A stretch of DNA of 64,000 bases from Flavobacterium kingsejongi. Lineage in GTDB: Bacteria > Bacteroidota > Bacteroidia > Flavobacteriales > Flavobacteriaceae. Shown here in pieces: positions 37,035 to 47,867 of the stretch (positions are counted from its first letter, which is position 1; every line of letters starts with the position of its first letter). Both the position numbers and the translations under genes were made by a program. Below the pieces are notes generated by a model. It was not told the origin of the DNA. It saw only the letters and a list, made by a program, of their open reading frames with translations, and did no database searches. The DNA is taken from positions 124,001 to 188,000 of the forward strand of contig NZ_CP020919.1 in the NCBI RefSeq assembly GCF_003076475.1, written 5' to 3'.

Positions 37035-37915
37035 TGGAAAATAAAGCTATCATTAGTCGGCAGGAAATTGAAAATCAGATTTATACCATAAGAAGTCAAC
37101 AGATTATGCTAGATAGTGACTTGGCAAGTATTTATCAGGTGGAAACAAAAAACCTCAACAAAGCCGTAAAAAGAAATGCTGAAAGATTTCCTGTTTCTTT
37201 TTGCTTTCAACTGACCGAAGAGGAAGTTGAAAACTTGAGGTTCCAATTTGGAACCTCAAGTTTAAATTACGGTGGAAGACGTTATTTGACCTATGTCTTT
37301 ACTGAGCAAGGCATTGCAATGCTTTCTGCTGTACTTCGTTCGGAAATTGCCATAAAAGTCAGTATTGAAATAATGAACGCTTTTGTAGAAATGCGCAGGA
37401 TGCTTATCAGCAATGCTTCGCTATTTCATCGTTTGGATAAGATTGAAATCAAACAATTACAATCCGATCAAAAATTTGAAGAAATTTTTAAAGCTTTGGA
37501 AAGCGACAAACTGCAAAGTGAAAAAGGTGTTTTTTATGATGGACAAGTTTTCGATGCCTACGCTTTTGTTTCAGATATTATCCGAAATGCCAAAAGATCT
37601 ATTATTCTGCTTGATAATTATGTGGATGATAGCGTTTTGACCTTACTTGGAAAACGCAGTGATAATGTAACCGCAATCATCTACACCAAGAATATCAGCA
37701 ACCAGTTAAGGCTAGATTTGCAAAGGTATAACGGTCAATATCCCAGTATCGAAATAGAGATTTTTGCTGATGCCCACGACCGTTTTTTGATTATTGATAA
37801 TACGGAGCTTTATCATATCGGAGCATCACTAAAAGATTTGGGTAAAAAATGGTTTGCCTTTTCGAGAATGGATATTGAGGTTGGGAAGATGTTGCAGGTT
37901 TTGAAGAAACAATAA
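37034..37915 (+). CDS. ORF6N-domain protein with phospholipase-D-like C-terminus
   Basis: A 293-residue protein. Residues about 10-100 form an ORF6N (phage/KilA-N-type DNA-binding) domain with IMLDSDLASIYQVETKNLNKAVKRN, here cited in two parts: IMLDSDLASIYQ and VETKNLNKAVKRN. A helical linker follows. The C-terminal part has VSDIIRNAKRSIILLDNYVD and HDRFLIID, matching the HxKx4D phospholipase-D motif with Arg for Lys. Only one such motif is seen, so a dimer would be needed for catalysis, if any. It is translationally coupled to topB (TAATG overlap). A 33-bp perfect palindrome lies inside the gene. Confidence 0.8.
   Translation: MENKAIISRQEIENQIYTIRSQQIMLDSDLASIYQVETKNLNKAVKRNAERFPVSFCFQLTEEEVENLRFQFGTSSLNYGGRRYLTYVFTEQGIAMLSAVLRSEIAIKVSIEIMNAFVEMRRMLISNASLFHRLDKIEIKQLQSDQKFEEIFKALESDKLQSEKGVFYDGQVFDAYAFVSDIIRNAKRSIILLDNYVDDSVLTLLGKRSDNVTAIIYTKNISNQLRLDLQRYNGQYPSIEIEIFADAHDRFLIIDNTELYHIGASLKDLGKKWFAFSRMDIEVGKMLQVLKKQ
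37231..37263. repeat. 33-bp perfect palindrome inside the ORF6N gene
   Basis: Arms of 16 bp (AAACTTGAGGTTCCAA and its exact complement) surround one central T. It lies within the coding sequence for the end of the ORF6N domain. It would form a strong hairpin in RNA or a cruciform or operator in DNA. Confidence 0.85.
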
Positions 37916-38039
37916 ATCCTCTGAAAATTTAAGAGGGTTTATTTAGTTTTTTTTTTGGATTGTGGGTTACACTTTGTTATCAGTTCGTTCCTATTTTTTT
38001 GCCCGTTCAATCAATACCTCCTTCAAAATATTTGTTCCG

Positions 38040-38666
38040 TTATTCTATCGAATTTATAGCTTCAAAAACGTCTCTTTTAGAATTCTCAAAAATTTCACCT
38101 CCAAATTCTTCATTGTCTAACGAAAAAATAATGATGTCGTTTACGCCTATATTACCAAAAATAAATTTCAAATAGGTTGTTTGAAAATTCATATATTCAT
38201 TTTTTTCATTTTCACCGTATCCTGTGTCTCCCCTGCTCGAAAGGATAAACATTTTTTTGTTTTCTAACAAACCAACATAATTACCATCTGGAACTCCAGA
38301 TCTGAATTTCCAGGTTTCATTTATCCGCATAATTTGGTCTATGTAAGCTTTCAAACCACTCGGAATTGACCAATTATACATCGGTGTAGCAAGAACATAA
38401 ATGTCATTTTCCTTCAATTCTTTTATCAATTCATCACTCAGCTTCAATGCTTTTTGGTTTCCTTCGGTTCTATCCGCAGTTTTTATAAATGCACCCGCAA
38501 TCCAAAGTTCATCGATTGGCGGTATTATTTCCGTACCAACTTCTCGATAACTAAAGATATCTTTTGGATGTTTTGACTTTCTGTTTTCTACAAAAAGTTG
38601 TGATAGTTTTCTACTGTAAGACCGTTCGTTTCTAACGCTTGCGTTAATAATCAATACTTTTTTCAT
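38040..38666 (-). CDS. NAD(P)H-dependent FMN oxidoreductase (flavodoxin-like, AzoR type)
   Basis: About 208 residues with a flavodoxin fold. It starts KKVLIINASVRNERSYSRKL, the FMN-phosphate loop of AzoR/NQO-type reductases, and contains LATPMYNWSIPSGLKAYIDQ near residue 100. These enzymes reduce quinones, azo or nitro compounds. The start at 38666 was preferred to an ATG 27 bp upstream. It lies 64 bp downstream of a Crp/Fnr gene on the minus strand, opposite to the mobile backbone. Confidence 0.85.
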   Translation of the reverse strand: MKKVLIINASVRNERSYSRKLSQLFVENRKSKHPKDIFSYREVGTEIIPPIDELWIAGAFIKTADRTEGNQKALKLSDELIKELKENDIYVLATPMYNWSIPSGLKAYIDQIMRINETWKFRSGVPDGNYVGLLENKKMFILSSRGDTGYGENEKNEYMNFQTTYLKFIFGNIGVNDIIIFSLDNEEFGGEIFENSKRDVFEAINSIE

Positions 38667-38730
38667 TTGCTTCTTTAAAATTTGATGAGGCAAAATTCTT
38701 GATTATTTGAGAAAGAAAAATTGATCTAGT

Positions 38731-39315
38731 TCAAGATGTTTTATTCTTTTTACGAATTCTACTTACAAATTCAGCAGAAACGCCTAAATAGGATGCAATT
38801 AAATATTGAGGTATTTTGGGAGCAATATCCGGATACGTTTTTAAGAAATCGAAATATCTGTATTCAGCATCATAAACATTGCTGTAAATAATTCTTTTTT
38901 GCAAAGCTCCGAGATAACTTTCTAATATTATTCGAAAATATCTCTCCAAAGATGGAATTTCAAACAATAATTTCTGAAAAGAATGATAATTTATCTGTAA
39001 AACAGTAGTTTTTTCTACGGTTTGAATATTATAAATAGAAGGTTCCTGTTTGGAAAAACTGTTTAAATCAGAAGCCCACCAATCGTCAATAGCAAAGTAT
39101 AGAATTTCTTCATTTCCATTTTCAGAATTAATGTAAAATGCTTTTAATACTCCTGAAACTACGTAGTTATCACACTTACAAACATCTCCATCTCTTAATA
39201 GAAAATCGCCTTTTTCCAGGGTTTTTTCTGTCCAAAAATTTTCAAAATTAGAAAGTTCTTCGTGGCTTAATTTAATGTATTTAGAGATGTTTTTTATTAA
39301 CGTTGTTTGGTTCAT
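38731..39315 (-). CDS. Crp/Fnr-family transcriptional regulator
   Basis: About 194 residues. The N-terminal cyclic-nucleotide-binding-like barrel (EKGDFLLRDGDVCKCDNYVV) lacks the full cAMP signature, as usual in Bacteroidetes members. The C-terminal helix-turn-helix is IPQYLIASYLGVSAEFVSRIR. The start at 39315 (MNQTTLIKNIS) fits the family better than an ATG 81 bp upstream. It probably controls the adjacent oxidoreductase gene; the pair forms a small unit inserted in reverse between the ORF6N and DUF1896 genes. Confidence 0.85.
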   Translation of the reverse strand: MNQTTLIKNISKYIKLSHEELSNFENFWTEKTLEKGDFLLRDGDVCKCDNYVVSGVLKAFYINSENGNEEILYFAIDDWWASDLNSFSKQEPSIYNIQTVEKTTVLQINYHSFQKLLFEIPSLERYFRIILESYLGALQKRIIYSNVYDAEYRYFDFLKTYPDIAPKIPQYLIASYLGVSAEFVSRIRKKNKTS

Positions 39316-39486
39316 AAGACTGTCTGTGAAAATTTTATATACCATACAAAAATACAAATTAATCCGTTCCGATTTCTTCTTTGAGCCAAATCCCACCTCT
39401 AAAAGCCAAACCCTGCCACTTCTTTAAAAACTCTAGTTTCCTGCTATAATTTTAGATTTCAAGCAAAATGCTAAACAAAATTAATT

Positions 39487-39921
39487 ATGGATACACAAAA
39501 AGACCTCTCGTATTTCAGATTACGACTGCATGAATTATTAAACACCAGCTTTCCAGAAAAAGCAAATGACCAAAAATTTATAAATCAGCGTTCCTCTTGG
39601 GCAAGCAATGCGTATGAAGGTGCTTTTCAATCTGGAAATGACATTGAAAAATGTAACGAGATAGCCAATTATATCCTTTTTGAAGGTTTATATTTTTCCA
39701 AATTCGATACCATTTTTCAGGTGGTTTGCAATGAGTTTGATACCATAATGGCTGATGAAGAATTGCGACCATTTGCCCTGAAAATGTTCCGTGTTTGCGA
39801 ATCTGTTTTCTCCAATTATGAACTAACTGATGACTTCGCTTACGGTTACGAGTTTGACCAACTCTACACAGAAATAACCGGAACCATCGCAATCTGGATT
39901 GAGGAGAATGGGCTTCAGTAA
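39487..39921 (+). CDS. DUF1896 family protein
   Basis: A 144-residue acidic, all-helical soluble protein starting [29 protein letters not shown] (cited here as [13 protein letters not shown] and FPEKANDQ). It matches DUF1896, which in Bacteroidetes integrative elements sits directly before the large methylase-helicase gene. Its function is unknown. It overlaps the next gene by 14 bp, so the two are probably translated together and may interact. Confidence 0.82.
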   Translation: MDTQKDLSYFRLRLHELLNTSFPEKANDQKFINQRSSWASNAYEGAFQSGNDIEKCNEIANYILFEGLYFSKFDTIFQVVCNEFDTIMADEELRPFALKMFRVCESVFSNYELTDDFAYGYEFDQLYTEITGTIAIWIEENGLQ

Positions 39922-42900
39922 AAAGCAACATCTCCAACAAAATATTGATTCCTTACGAATTGCTTTTAAACTGGAAATGGAGAAACGGCAAGCAACCGTA
40001 GGCGAAAGACTACTAATGATGCAATACAGCGGATTTGGTGGTCTTAAATTCGTGTTGAATCCTATAGGAAATGAAATAGATATTAATAATTGGCGAAAAA
40101 CCGAACACGACCTCTTTGCACTCACACAGGAACTCCATCAACTATTAAAAGAAAATTCGGAAGACGAAAAGCACTACCGCAGGTATGTGGACAGTATGAA
40201 AAGTTCGGTGCTGACTGCATTCTATACACCGCCACAGGTTATAGATGCCATGTCATCCGCATTGCGTGATAGCGGTCTCAACATTCGAAAATTCCTTGAA
40301 CCCTCCGCAGGTATTGGTTCTTTCATACAATCATTTTCCCAAAACCAGCAACCCAATGTAACTGCTTATGAAAAAGATTTGCTGACAGGCAAAATTTTGA
40401 AACAGCTTTATCCTCAAAGCAATATTCGTATAACTGGATTTGAAGAAATTCCCGAAAAGGAACAAAATACCTATGACGTAATTGCAAGTAATATCCCTTT
40501 TGGCGACACTTCCATATTCGACCTTTCCTATTCCCGAAGTAAAGAGGAAGCAAAAATACAGGCATCCCGAAGCATCCACAATTATTTTTTTCTAAAAGGA
40601 ACGGATATGCTCCGTGACGGTGGCTTGTTGGCCTTTATTACCTCACAAGGTATTTTCAATAGTCCGAAAAATGAGCCGATACGCAGGGCATTGATGAAAG
40701 ATAACTATCTGGTATCAGCCATTCGTTTGCCAAATAATTTGTTTACAGAATTTGCAGGTACAGAAGTTGGAAGCGACCTGATAATCCTGCAAAAAAATAC
40801 GGCAAAACAAAGTTTGACCGAATTGGAAGAAATGTTTTGCCAAAGCAAGACAACAGAATTTAATACCCCGAGTAATGCTTTTTATCAGGATAGCACAAGA
40901 ATTGTGCATACCGACAGAAAATTAGACACCGATCCTTATGGAAAACCTGCATTAATTTATACGCATAAAGATGGTGTTGATGGGATTGCAAGAGACCTTA
41001 AACAAATGCTATCAGAAGATTTTGGAAAGCATCTGAATTTGAGTTTGTACAACGGCGAGCCGAACATACAAATTTCAATTACACCAACCGTTATAACTCC
41101 CATTGTAGAACCTATAACGATTAAACCAACACCTGTAACCATTCGGGAAAATCCAAAGGAATTAAAACAATTAAGCATTTTCGACTTATTTGAAAATGTG
41201 GACGAGCAGATAGCGGTTATTGCTCCACCAAAAAAAGGCACTCAAACTCAAAGGCAAACTTCCACGAAGAGAAGAGCCAATATTGTTCGTCAAGCTGACC
41301 TGTTCAGTTCGACGATACAGCCACCTTATACATCTCCAATTTCCAAGGTAAATACCAATGGAAACACCTCAACTTTCGGTAAAGCACAGGAAATTATTGG
41401 CGACCTGTTTTCGGGCATAAACGGAAATGGTCAAGCTGAAAAGCAAACCGTTGTCAACACCATTCCAGAACCTGCATTTTACGGCAAAGAATTACAATTC
41501 TTCCATCGAAATGATTGTCTTGTTGTAGATAATGGTTGGGTGGGACATTTGCAAGACGTTGATAAAAACAATGCTACTGCTATGGTCCATCCTTTGCAAT
41601 TACCTTCCTTACAAAAAGCAAGAGCTGAAGCCTACATTTCAGTAAGAGATAGCTATCACGATTTGTATCAAAAGGAAGCCGAAAAGCAAAATGAACACAA
41701 AGCCGAAAGAGAAACGCTGAATACTTTGTACAATGTTTTTGTAAAAAGTTATGGCAACCTGAATAGTGCCGAAAACATCAAACTGATTAAGACAGACAGT
41801 GCAGGCAAGGAAATTCCCTATTTGGAACGTGTGGTTGGCGGTGTGGTGCATAAAGCGGATATTTTCAGTCGTCCAGTCAGTTTTTCAACTACCACTTTAG
41901 CAACAGACAATCCCGATGAAGCTTTAGCATCATCACTGAACAAATACGGTAAAGTGGATTTGGACTATATATCCGAAATCAGCAATCTGCCCACTGATGC
42001 TTTGAAAGAAGCCCTACACGGTCGTATTTTCTATAATCCTTTACAAAAGGAATATGATATAGCCGAACGATGGATTGCTGGAAACGTAATTGAGAAATCC
42101 GCTGAGGTCAAAACCTACCTCGAAAGTAATCCCGATGATGCACAAGCCAAAGCAAGTCTTACGGTTTTGGAAGAAGCCAAACCAAGACGTATTGAGTTTG
42201 AAGAACTGGACTTCAATCTCGGCGAACGCTGGATACCCACAGGGATTTATGCCCGTTTTGCTTCGCATATGTTCGATACGGACGTAAAGATCCATTATTC
42301 TGAAACTTCGGATGATTTTTCGGTAAAATGTAACCAAAAGAATGTGCTTATATGGGATAAATATGCAGTTAAATCAGAGAGTAGAACCTTTGATGGGATT
42401 GCTTTGCTCAAACACGCACTCGTAAATACCACGCCAGATATTACCAAAAAAATTACGGTTGGCGACCAAGAAGTTAAAGTCAGAGATATGGAAGCCATAC
42501 AAATGGCGAATACAAAAATTGATGAAATTCGTACTGCGTTTTCCGATTGGCTTCACGCTCAAAACGATGAATTTAAAAATAGACTGACTAACCAATACAA
42601 TAACACATTCAACTGTTTTGTACGACCGAATTATGACGGAAGCCATCAGGAATTTCCGGGTTTGGATAGAAAATCTTTAGGTATTGAAGACTTGTATTCG
42701 AGCCAAAAAGATACCGTTTGGATGATAAAGCTGAACAATGGTGCTATCTGCGACCACGAAGTTGGTGCTGGAAAAACATTGGTAATGTGTACCGCTTCGC
42801 AAGAAATGAAGCGTTTGGGATTGGCACACAAACCGATGATTATCGGGCTAAAAAGTAATGTTCACGAAATTGCCGAAGCTTATCGAACCGCCTATCCACA

Positions 42901-45292
42901 CGCAAAAATCCTTTATCCTGGCAAAGAAGATTTTACACCGAAAAAACGACTTCGCATTTTCGGGGATATTAAAAACAACGATTGGGATTGCGTAATCCTT
43001 ACACACGACCAGTTCGGTATGATACCGCAATCGCCCGAAATGCAAAAAGAAATCCTCCAAATTGAATTGGACAGTGTAGAGCGAAATCTCGATGCCTTGA
43101 AATCTGAAGGTAATGAAGTTACCCGAGGGATGCTTGCAGGTGCCATCAAAAGGAAAGAAAATCTTGAAGTAAAACTGAAAACCCTGCAACACGATATTGA
43201 TAACCGAAAGGATGATATTGTGGACTTTAAAATGATGGGCATCGATCATCTGTTTGTAGATGAAAGCCATCAGTTCAAAAATCTAATGTTTAACACACGT
43301 CATACTCGTGTTGCAGGATTGGGAAATGTGGATGGAAGCCAAAAAGCAATGAACCTGCTTTTTGCCATCCGAACTATTCAAGACAAGATACAAGCGGATA
43401 TGGGTGCGACTTTCCTTTCTGGCACAACCATTAGTAATTCTTTGACGGAATTGTACCTTTTGTTCAAATACCTGCGACCAAGAGCGTTGGAAAAACAAGG
43501 AATTAATTGTTTCGATGCTTGGTCGGCTATTTATGCAAGGAAAACTACGGACTATGAATTTTCGGTTGCCAATAATATCGTGGCAAAAGAACGTTTCCGC
43601 TACTTTATTAAAGTGCCGGAACTGGCACAATTTTATTCAGAAATTACAGATTACAGAACAGCAAAAGATATTGGGATTGACCGCCCTGAAAAGAACGAAA
43701 TTTTATACAATATCCCACCAACGCCCGACCAAACAAAATTTATCCAAAACCTGATGGATTTTGCAAAATCGGGCAATGCGACTTTGTTAGGAAGAGCACC
43801 TTTATCGCAAAGGGAAGAAAAAGCAAAAATGCTTATCGCTACAGATTATGCCAGAAAGATGTCGTTGGATATGCGAATGGTTAATTCAATTTATGAAGAC
43901 CATCCCGATAACAAGGCTTCGCATTGTGCGACAAACATTGCAAAATATTACCATAAATTCAACTCACAGAAAGGAACGCAATTTGTTTTTTCTGATTTGG
44001 GAACCTACAAACCTGGCGAATGGAATGTGTATTCAGAAATAAAACGCAAATTGGTGGAAGACCACGGTATTCCGGCATACGAAATCCGTTTTATACAGGA
44101 AGCCAAAAACGATAACCAGCGTAAAGGACTTATCAAGGATATGAATGAGGGTAAAATCCGTGTGATTTTCGGTTCTACAAGTATGCTTGGGACTGGTGTG
44201 AATGCACAGAAAAAAGCCGTTGCTGTTCATCATTTAGATACGCCGTGGCGACCAAGCGACCTTACCCAAAGGGATGGGAGAGCAATACGCAAAGGCAATG
44301 AAATTGCAAAACATTTTGGTGATAATAAAGTTGATGTAATTATTTATGCTACAGAAAAATCACTAGACAGTTATAAGTTCAATCTCTTGTACAACAAGCA
44401 ACTTTTTATAGACCAACTTAAAACCAATAATCTTGGTAAACGCACCATTGATGAAGGAAGTATGGATGAAAAATCGGGAATGAATTTTTCTGAATATGTG
44501 GCTATCCTTTCGGGCAATACCGACCTGTTGGATAAAGCGAAAATTGAAAAACAAGTTGCAGGACTGGAAAGTGAAAAACAGGCTTTTAACCGTTCGAAAG
44601 TCAGTTCTAAATATAAGTTGCAAGATGTTACCGCTATGTTAGAAAGCGCACAATCTCGTTTGGAACGAATGAGCCTCGATTGGAATAACCTGCAACAACG
44701 CATACAGAAAAATTCGGATAATAATATTGCAAACCCTGTTTTATTGGATGGTTTATCGCTCAATGCGGATATGAAACAGATTGGTGCAAAACTCAACCAA
44801 ATTGCAGACAAAGCCCGTACTGGTGGACAGTATGAAGAAATAGGTGCTTTATATGGATTTACGCTCTTGGTTAAAACCGAAATGTCTGAAAAAGAGGGTG
44901 TGGATATAAGAATAAATCGTTTTTTAGTGCAGGGAGAAGGGAATATCAAGTATACCTACAATAACGGAATAATTGCCAGCGATGCGAAATTGGCAAATAT
45001 GAATTTTCTAAATGCACTTGAAAAACTCCCCGGATATATCGAGCAGGAACAAAAGAAAATTATAGAACTGAAAAAAGATTTACCGATACTTCAGGAAATA
45101 GTTAAAGGTACGTGGACAAAGGAAAGTAGATTGAGCAAACTGAAAACAGAATTGGCTTCTATTGATAGAAAAATACAGCTATCTATTACACCAGAATATA
45201 AAGAAGAATCTAAGGAACAAATTGATAAAAAGAAAGAAACTCCAGAGGTTTCCGAGAGTATTGATCGGAGAAAAGGTATTCATCTGCCATGA
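39908..45292 (+). CDS. DarB-like N6-adenine methylase / SF2 helicase fusion
   Basis: A protein of about 1794 residues. The SAM-binding motif [11 protein letters not shown] is near residue 131 and a methylase motif IV-like NIPFGD near residue 194. After a Pro/Thr-rich middle come helicase motifs: Walker A EVGAGKT near 952, Walker B VDESHQF near 1117, and motif [13 protein letters not shown] near 1453. A coiled coil follows. The order methylase then helicase, and the size, resemble phage P1 DarB, which protects incoming DNA against type I restriction. The biochemical role here is inferred. ATG 39908 was preferred over TTG 39899. Confidence 0.88.
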   Translation: MGFSKKQHLQQNIDSLRIAFKLEMEKRQATVGERLLMMQYSGFGGLKFVLNPIGNEIDINNWRKTEHDLFALTQELHQLLKENSEDEKHYRRYVDSMKSSVLTAFYTPPQVIDAMSSALRDSGLNIRKFLEPSAGIGSFIQSFSQNQQPNVTAYEKDLLTGKILKQLYPQSNIRITGFEEIPEKEQNTYDVIASNIPFGDTSIFDLSYSRSKEEAKIQASRSIHNYFFLKGTDMLRDGGLLAFITSQGIFNSPKNEPIRRALMKDNYLVSAIRLPNNLFTEFAGTEVGSDLIILQKNTAKQSLTELEEMFCQSKTTEFNTPSNAFYQDSTRIVHTDRKLDTDPYGKPALIYTHKDGVDGIARDLKQMLSEDFGKHLNLSLYNGEPNIQISITPTVITPIVEPITIKPTPVTIRENPKELKQLSIFDLFENVDEQIAVIAPPKKGTQTQRQTSTKRRANIVRQADLFSSTIQPPYTSPISKVNTNGNTSTFGKAQEIIGDLFSGINGNGQAEKQTVVNTIPEPAFYGKELQFFHRNDCLVVDNGWVGHLQDVDKNNATAMVHPLQLPSLQKARAEAYISVRDSYHDLYQKEAEKQNEHKAERETLNTLYNVFVKSYGNLNSAENIKLIKTDSAGKEIPYLERVVGGVVHKADIFSRPVSFSTTTLATDNPDEALASSLNKYGKVDLDYISEISNLPTDALKEALHGRIFYNPLQKEYDIAERWIAGNVIEKSAEVKTYLESNPDDAQAKASLTVLEEAKPRRIEFEELDFNLGERWIPTGIYARFASHMFDTDVKIHYSETSDDFSVKCNQKNVLIWDKYAVKSESRTFDGIALLKHALVNTTPDITKKITVGDQEVKVRDMEAIQMANTKIDEIRTAFSDWLHAQNDEFKNRLTNQYNNTFNCFVRPNYDGSHQEFPGLDRKSLGIEDLYSSQKDTVWMIKLNNGAICDHEVGAGKTLVMCTASQEMKRLGLAHKPMIIGLKSNVHEIAEAYRTAYPHAKILYPGKEDFTPKKRLRIFGDIKNNDWDCVILTHDQFGMIPQSPEMQKEILQIELDSVERNLDALKSEGNEVTRGMLAGAIKRKENLEVKLKTLQHDIDNRKDDIVDFKMMGIDHLFVDESHQFKNLMFNTRHTRVAGLGNVDGSQKAMNLLFAIRTIQDKIQADMGATFLSGTTISNSLTELYLLFKYLRPRALEKQGINCFDAWSAIYARKTTDYEFSVANNIVAKERFRYFIKVPELAQFYSEITDYRTAKDIGIDRPEKNEILYNIPPTPDQTKFIQNLMDFAKSGNATLLGRAPLSQREEKAKMLIATDYARKMSLDMRMVNSIYEDHPDNKASHCATNIAKYYHKFNSQKGTQFVFSDLGTYKPGEWNVYSEIKRKLVEDHGIPAYEIRFIQEAKNDNQRKGLIKDMNEGKIRVIFGSTSMLGTGVNAQKKAVAVHHLDTPWRPSDLTQRDGRAIRKGNEIAKHFGDNKVDVIIYATEKSLDSYKFNLLYNKQLFIDQLKTNNLGKRTIDEGSMDEKSGMNFSEYVAILSGNTDLLDKAKIEKQVAGLESEKQAFNRSKVSSKYKLQDVTAMLESAQSRLERMSLDWNNLQQRIQKNSDNNIANPVLLDGLSLNADMKQIGAKLNQIADKARTGGQYEEIGALYGFTLLVKTEMSEKEGVDIRINRFLVQGEGNIKYTYNNGIIASDAKLANMNFLNALEKLPGYIEQEQKKIIELKKDLPILQEIVKGTWTKESRLSKLKTELASIDRKIQLSITPEYKEESKEQIDKKKETPEVSESIDRRKGIHLP

Positions 45293-45314
45293 GGTCTTTT
45301 GTAAATAATTCTGC

Positions 45315-46142
45315 TTACATTTCTTCCTGTTCATCCATTTTTTTAATCAATGCGTCCCGTAAACTTTCAAGGAATTTTGTACGGTTTATTTTTCGGGATT
45401 TAAGTTCCATAAATGTGTGATAAAAGTCACCCAAATCAACATTAAAAGCATGTTCAAACGTTTTGGTTATTACTTTGATGCTTGCATTACCAAATACACC
45501 TTGTGAATATAGTGCGTAAATTAATTCGGTTAATGCTGTTTTATTTCCTGTCCAAATTAAAGGTGAACAGTTGTTTTTTTCATTATTCTTATTATTCTCA
45601 TTATTGTTTAATTGGTCTTCGACATAGATTTGTATCAGGTCATTAGCAATAATTTTTGCTATTTTATAATCGTGGGAAGTGGAGAATCTATGGTCCGTTT
45701 CAAAATAAATGGTATCCAAACTTAATTTTATATCGTGTTTTCCACGAACAAACAGCTTTTCGTCAATAAATGAATTTTTTGTTCGATAGTATTTATAAAA
45801 TTCAAGATTGTTGTCAAAATATCTTTTTAGTTTTTTTAATTCTTGTTTAAGGTACTTCCTAATAGCCTTTTTATCATTGGGCTTCTTTGTTTCTATTTTA
45901 TAAATGGCATTATAATAAATTAATTTTGAAACAATAGTGGGCTTCAGTTTTTTAAAAAAGTGGATCTCCTCCTCAATATTCTTAAATCCATTTTTTAACA
46001 CATATACTTTTACTTCGGAAAGATATTGTATAATAATGGGTATAACGGTTTCAATCCTTTGTATTGGGCAATCGGTTTCAATCTCCAATTTCTTAATCTC
46101 CACTTCCAAATTATATAGAATTTCATTGTAAAATTTGTCCAT
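45315..46142 (-). CDS. rteC: RteC-family regulator (copy 2)
   Basis: A 275-residue homologue of the protein at 31609-32454. It shares EEEIHFFKKLKPTIVSKLIYYN near residue 62 and ALTELIYALYSQGVFG near residue 203, but is clearly divergent and has an Asn/Glu-rich insert (NNNENNKNNEKNN) near residue 180. It lies in the opposite orientation, tail to tail with the methylase-helicase gene (22 bp apart). The two RteC genes enclose the backbone block, so it may come from a second element. Confidence 0.82.
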   Translation of the reverse strand: MDKFYNEILYNLEVEIKKLEIETDCPIQRIETVIPIIIQYLSEVKVYVLKNGFKNIEEEIHFFKKLKPTIVSKLIYYNAIYKIETKKPNDKKAIRKYLKQELKKLKRYFDNNLEFYKYYRTKNSFIDEKLFVRGKHDIKLSLDTIYFETDHRFSTSHDYKIAKIIANDLIQIYVEDQLNNNENNKNNEKNNCSPLIWTGNKTALTELIYALYSQGVFGNASIKVITKTFEHAFNVDLGDFYHTFMELKSRKINRTKFLESLRDALIKKMDEQEEM

Positions 46143-46288
46143 TCAGTTAATTTTAAATTCTAATCAATTAAACTAGATGTTTGCTTTAATATCAACATCA
46201 GCTTTCTTACTAACTCATAATTATTTAACGTTAAAATTTTGCTGGATTACCTTTGCATATCATACAAATTTAATTTCCTTTACCAAGC

Positions 46289-46570
46289 TTATAAAAATAC
46301 TTCAGAAATGGTAAAGCCTAGATTTCCCAAAAGCTTTTTCGCAATTGTAATAGTTTTCTCATTAGAAATTTTACAAAGAGCTTTTCCTGTAGTTTGTTTG
46401 ATCGAGTTATCAAACGTGTCGGATGAATATGTGAAATTTTAGCTAAATCTTATATTTCAAAATAAGTGTCTGTTTTACCATAAGCAATATCTTCTATATT
46501 CATGTCAAGTTCATTTAAAAAATATTTTAGTTACCTCGTCTGTTCTTTTATTCATATCTGGTTATATTGC
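46289..46570 (-). pseudogene. decayed AraC-type regulator gene
   Basis: The minus strand shows pieces of an AraC-type helix-turn-helix in different frames: DLAKISHIHPT after an in-frame stop, then, one frame over, DNSIKQTTGKALCKIS and AKKLLGNLGFTISEV, then KYFYKLGKGN in a third frame. Together they follow the order of a Bacteroidetes AraC C-terminal domain, but at least one stop and two frameshifts prevent translation. Length and exact ends are approximate. Confidence 0.5.
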
Positions 46571-46661
46571 CATTTAATTATTTTTATTCTAGAAGTGAGA
46601 CAATCCAATCATTATAAAAAAATTTAAGTTTTAGAAAGTTAATTTTTTTATTTTAAAATAA

Positions 46662-46871
46662 TTATAAAAGTTCTTCGCAGTAAAAACCTATTGCTGTTAT
46701 CTTTTCGATAATTAAATGAGTACTATTTTTCTTAGTATCAATTCTTAGAATATTATCGCAGTCTTCTAAATCAAAATTCCAGTTAGTTTTATGGAAAATG
46801 CTGTTCAACATAGGTTCAACAATATCTATCTTATGAATAGTGTCTATATTTGTTTTAAACACTAAAATCAT
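46662..46871 (-). CDS. small protein, possible ferredoxin-like (HMA-type) fold
   Basis: A 69-residue protein. The pattern ILVFKTNI, a middle NWNFDLEDCDNILRID and the end AIGFYCEELL resembles short Bacteroidetes proteins with a heavy-metal-associated-like ferredoxin fold that lack the CxxC metal site. The ATG directly follows the stop of the thrS fragment (TAAATG), so it may be a passenger of the thrS transcript. Its function is not known. Confidence 0.55.
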   Translation of the reverse strand: MILVFKTNIDTIHKIDIVEPMLNSIFHKTNWNFDLEDCDNILRIDTKKNSTHLIIEKITAIGFYCEELL

Positions 46872-47867
46872 TTAGATTATTTTAATTTGTTTTCTAAAGT
46901 TCTCTATAAATTCTGAAACCAAAATGACTCCTTTGTCACCTTCTCCATGTACTCGAATCGAAACTTTTTTTTCTTGGCTTTCTTTTTCGCCCGCGATAAG
47001 CATAAAGGGAATTTTCTGGGTTTCGGCATCTCTTATTTTTCGACCAATTTTTTCCTCCCGTTCATCGACTTCAATTTGTAAGTCGAATTCCTCGTTAATT
47101 TGAGTAGCAATTTTTTTACAGTACGATATGTATTTTGATGCAATAGGCAACAAAATTATTTTGGTTGGTGCGAGCCAAACGGGGAAATTTCCACCAGTAT
47201 GTTCAATTAAAAGAGCAATAAAGCGTTCCGTAGAGCCAAACAATGCACTATCAATCATTACGGGTCTGTGCTGCACATTGTCTATTCCCGTATAAGTCAA
47301 ATCAAAATTTTCGGGCATCATATAATCCACCTGTATTGTGCCAATTTGCCATTTTCTTCCTACAGCATCTCGTATCATAAAATCTAATTTTGGACCATAA
47401 AATGCTGCTTCGCCTGCCTTGGTGGTGGTTTTCATTCCTCGCTCTTGGGTAGCTTCAATAATAGCATTCTCCCCTAGACTCCACATTTCGTCTATGCCTA
47501 AATATTTTTCTTTATCAGTACTGTCTCGTAAAGAAATTTGGGTTTGAAAATCAGTAAATCCCAATTTTCCATAAACTAAATTCACCAAATCAGTAACCTT
47601 CAAAAACTCTTCTTTGAGTTGATCTGGTCTACAGTAAATATGTGCATCATCTTGGGTAAAACCACGAACCCGAGTCAATCCGTGCAATTCACCACTTTTT
47701 TCATAGCGATATACCGTACCAAACTCTGCATATTTTATAGGCATTTCCTTGTAGCTTCTTTGTTTGGTAGTATATATTTTGCAATGATGTGGGCAATTCA
47801 TTGGTTTCAGAAAAAACTCCTCGTTCTCAGCTGGTGTTTTTATAGGCTGAAATGCTTGACTGTTATA
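46872..47867 (-). pseudogene. thrS: threonyl-tRNA synthetase, C-terminal fragment
   Basis: About 330 codons matching the C-terminal half of ThrRS: motif 2 region (MNCPHHC, RYEKSGELHGLTRVRGFTQDD), motif 3 region (ALFGSTERFIALLIEH) and the anticodon-binding domain (WLAPTKIILLPI...VDEREEKIGRKIR). In-frame homology extends upstream of the first ATG (47801) to about NSQAFQP at 47865 and then hits a stop. The N-terminal TGS and editing domains and motif 1 are absent, so it should be inactive alone. It is probably debris of an extra thrS carried as cargo. Confidence 0.8.

Noticed and set aside
46239..46442. A 67-codon plus-strand open frame
   Set aside because: It runs antisense through the AraC-type remnant and has no recognisable features.
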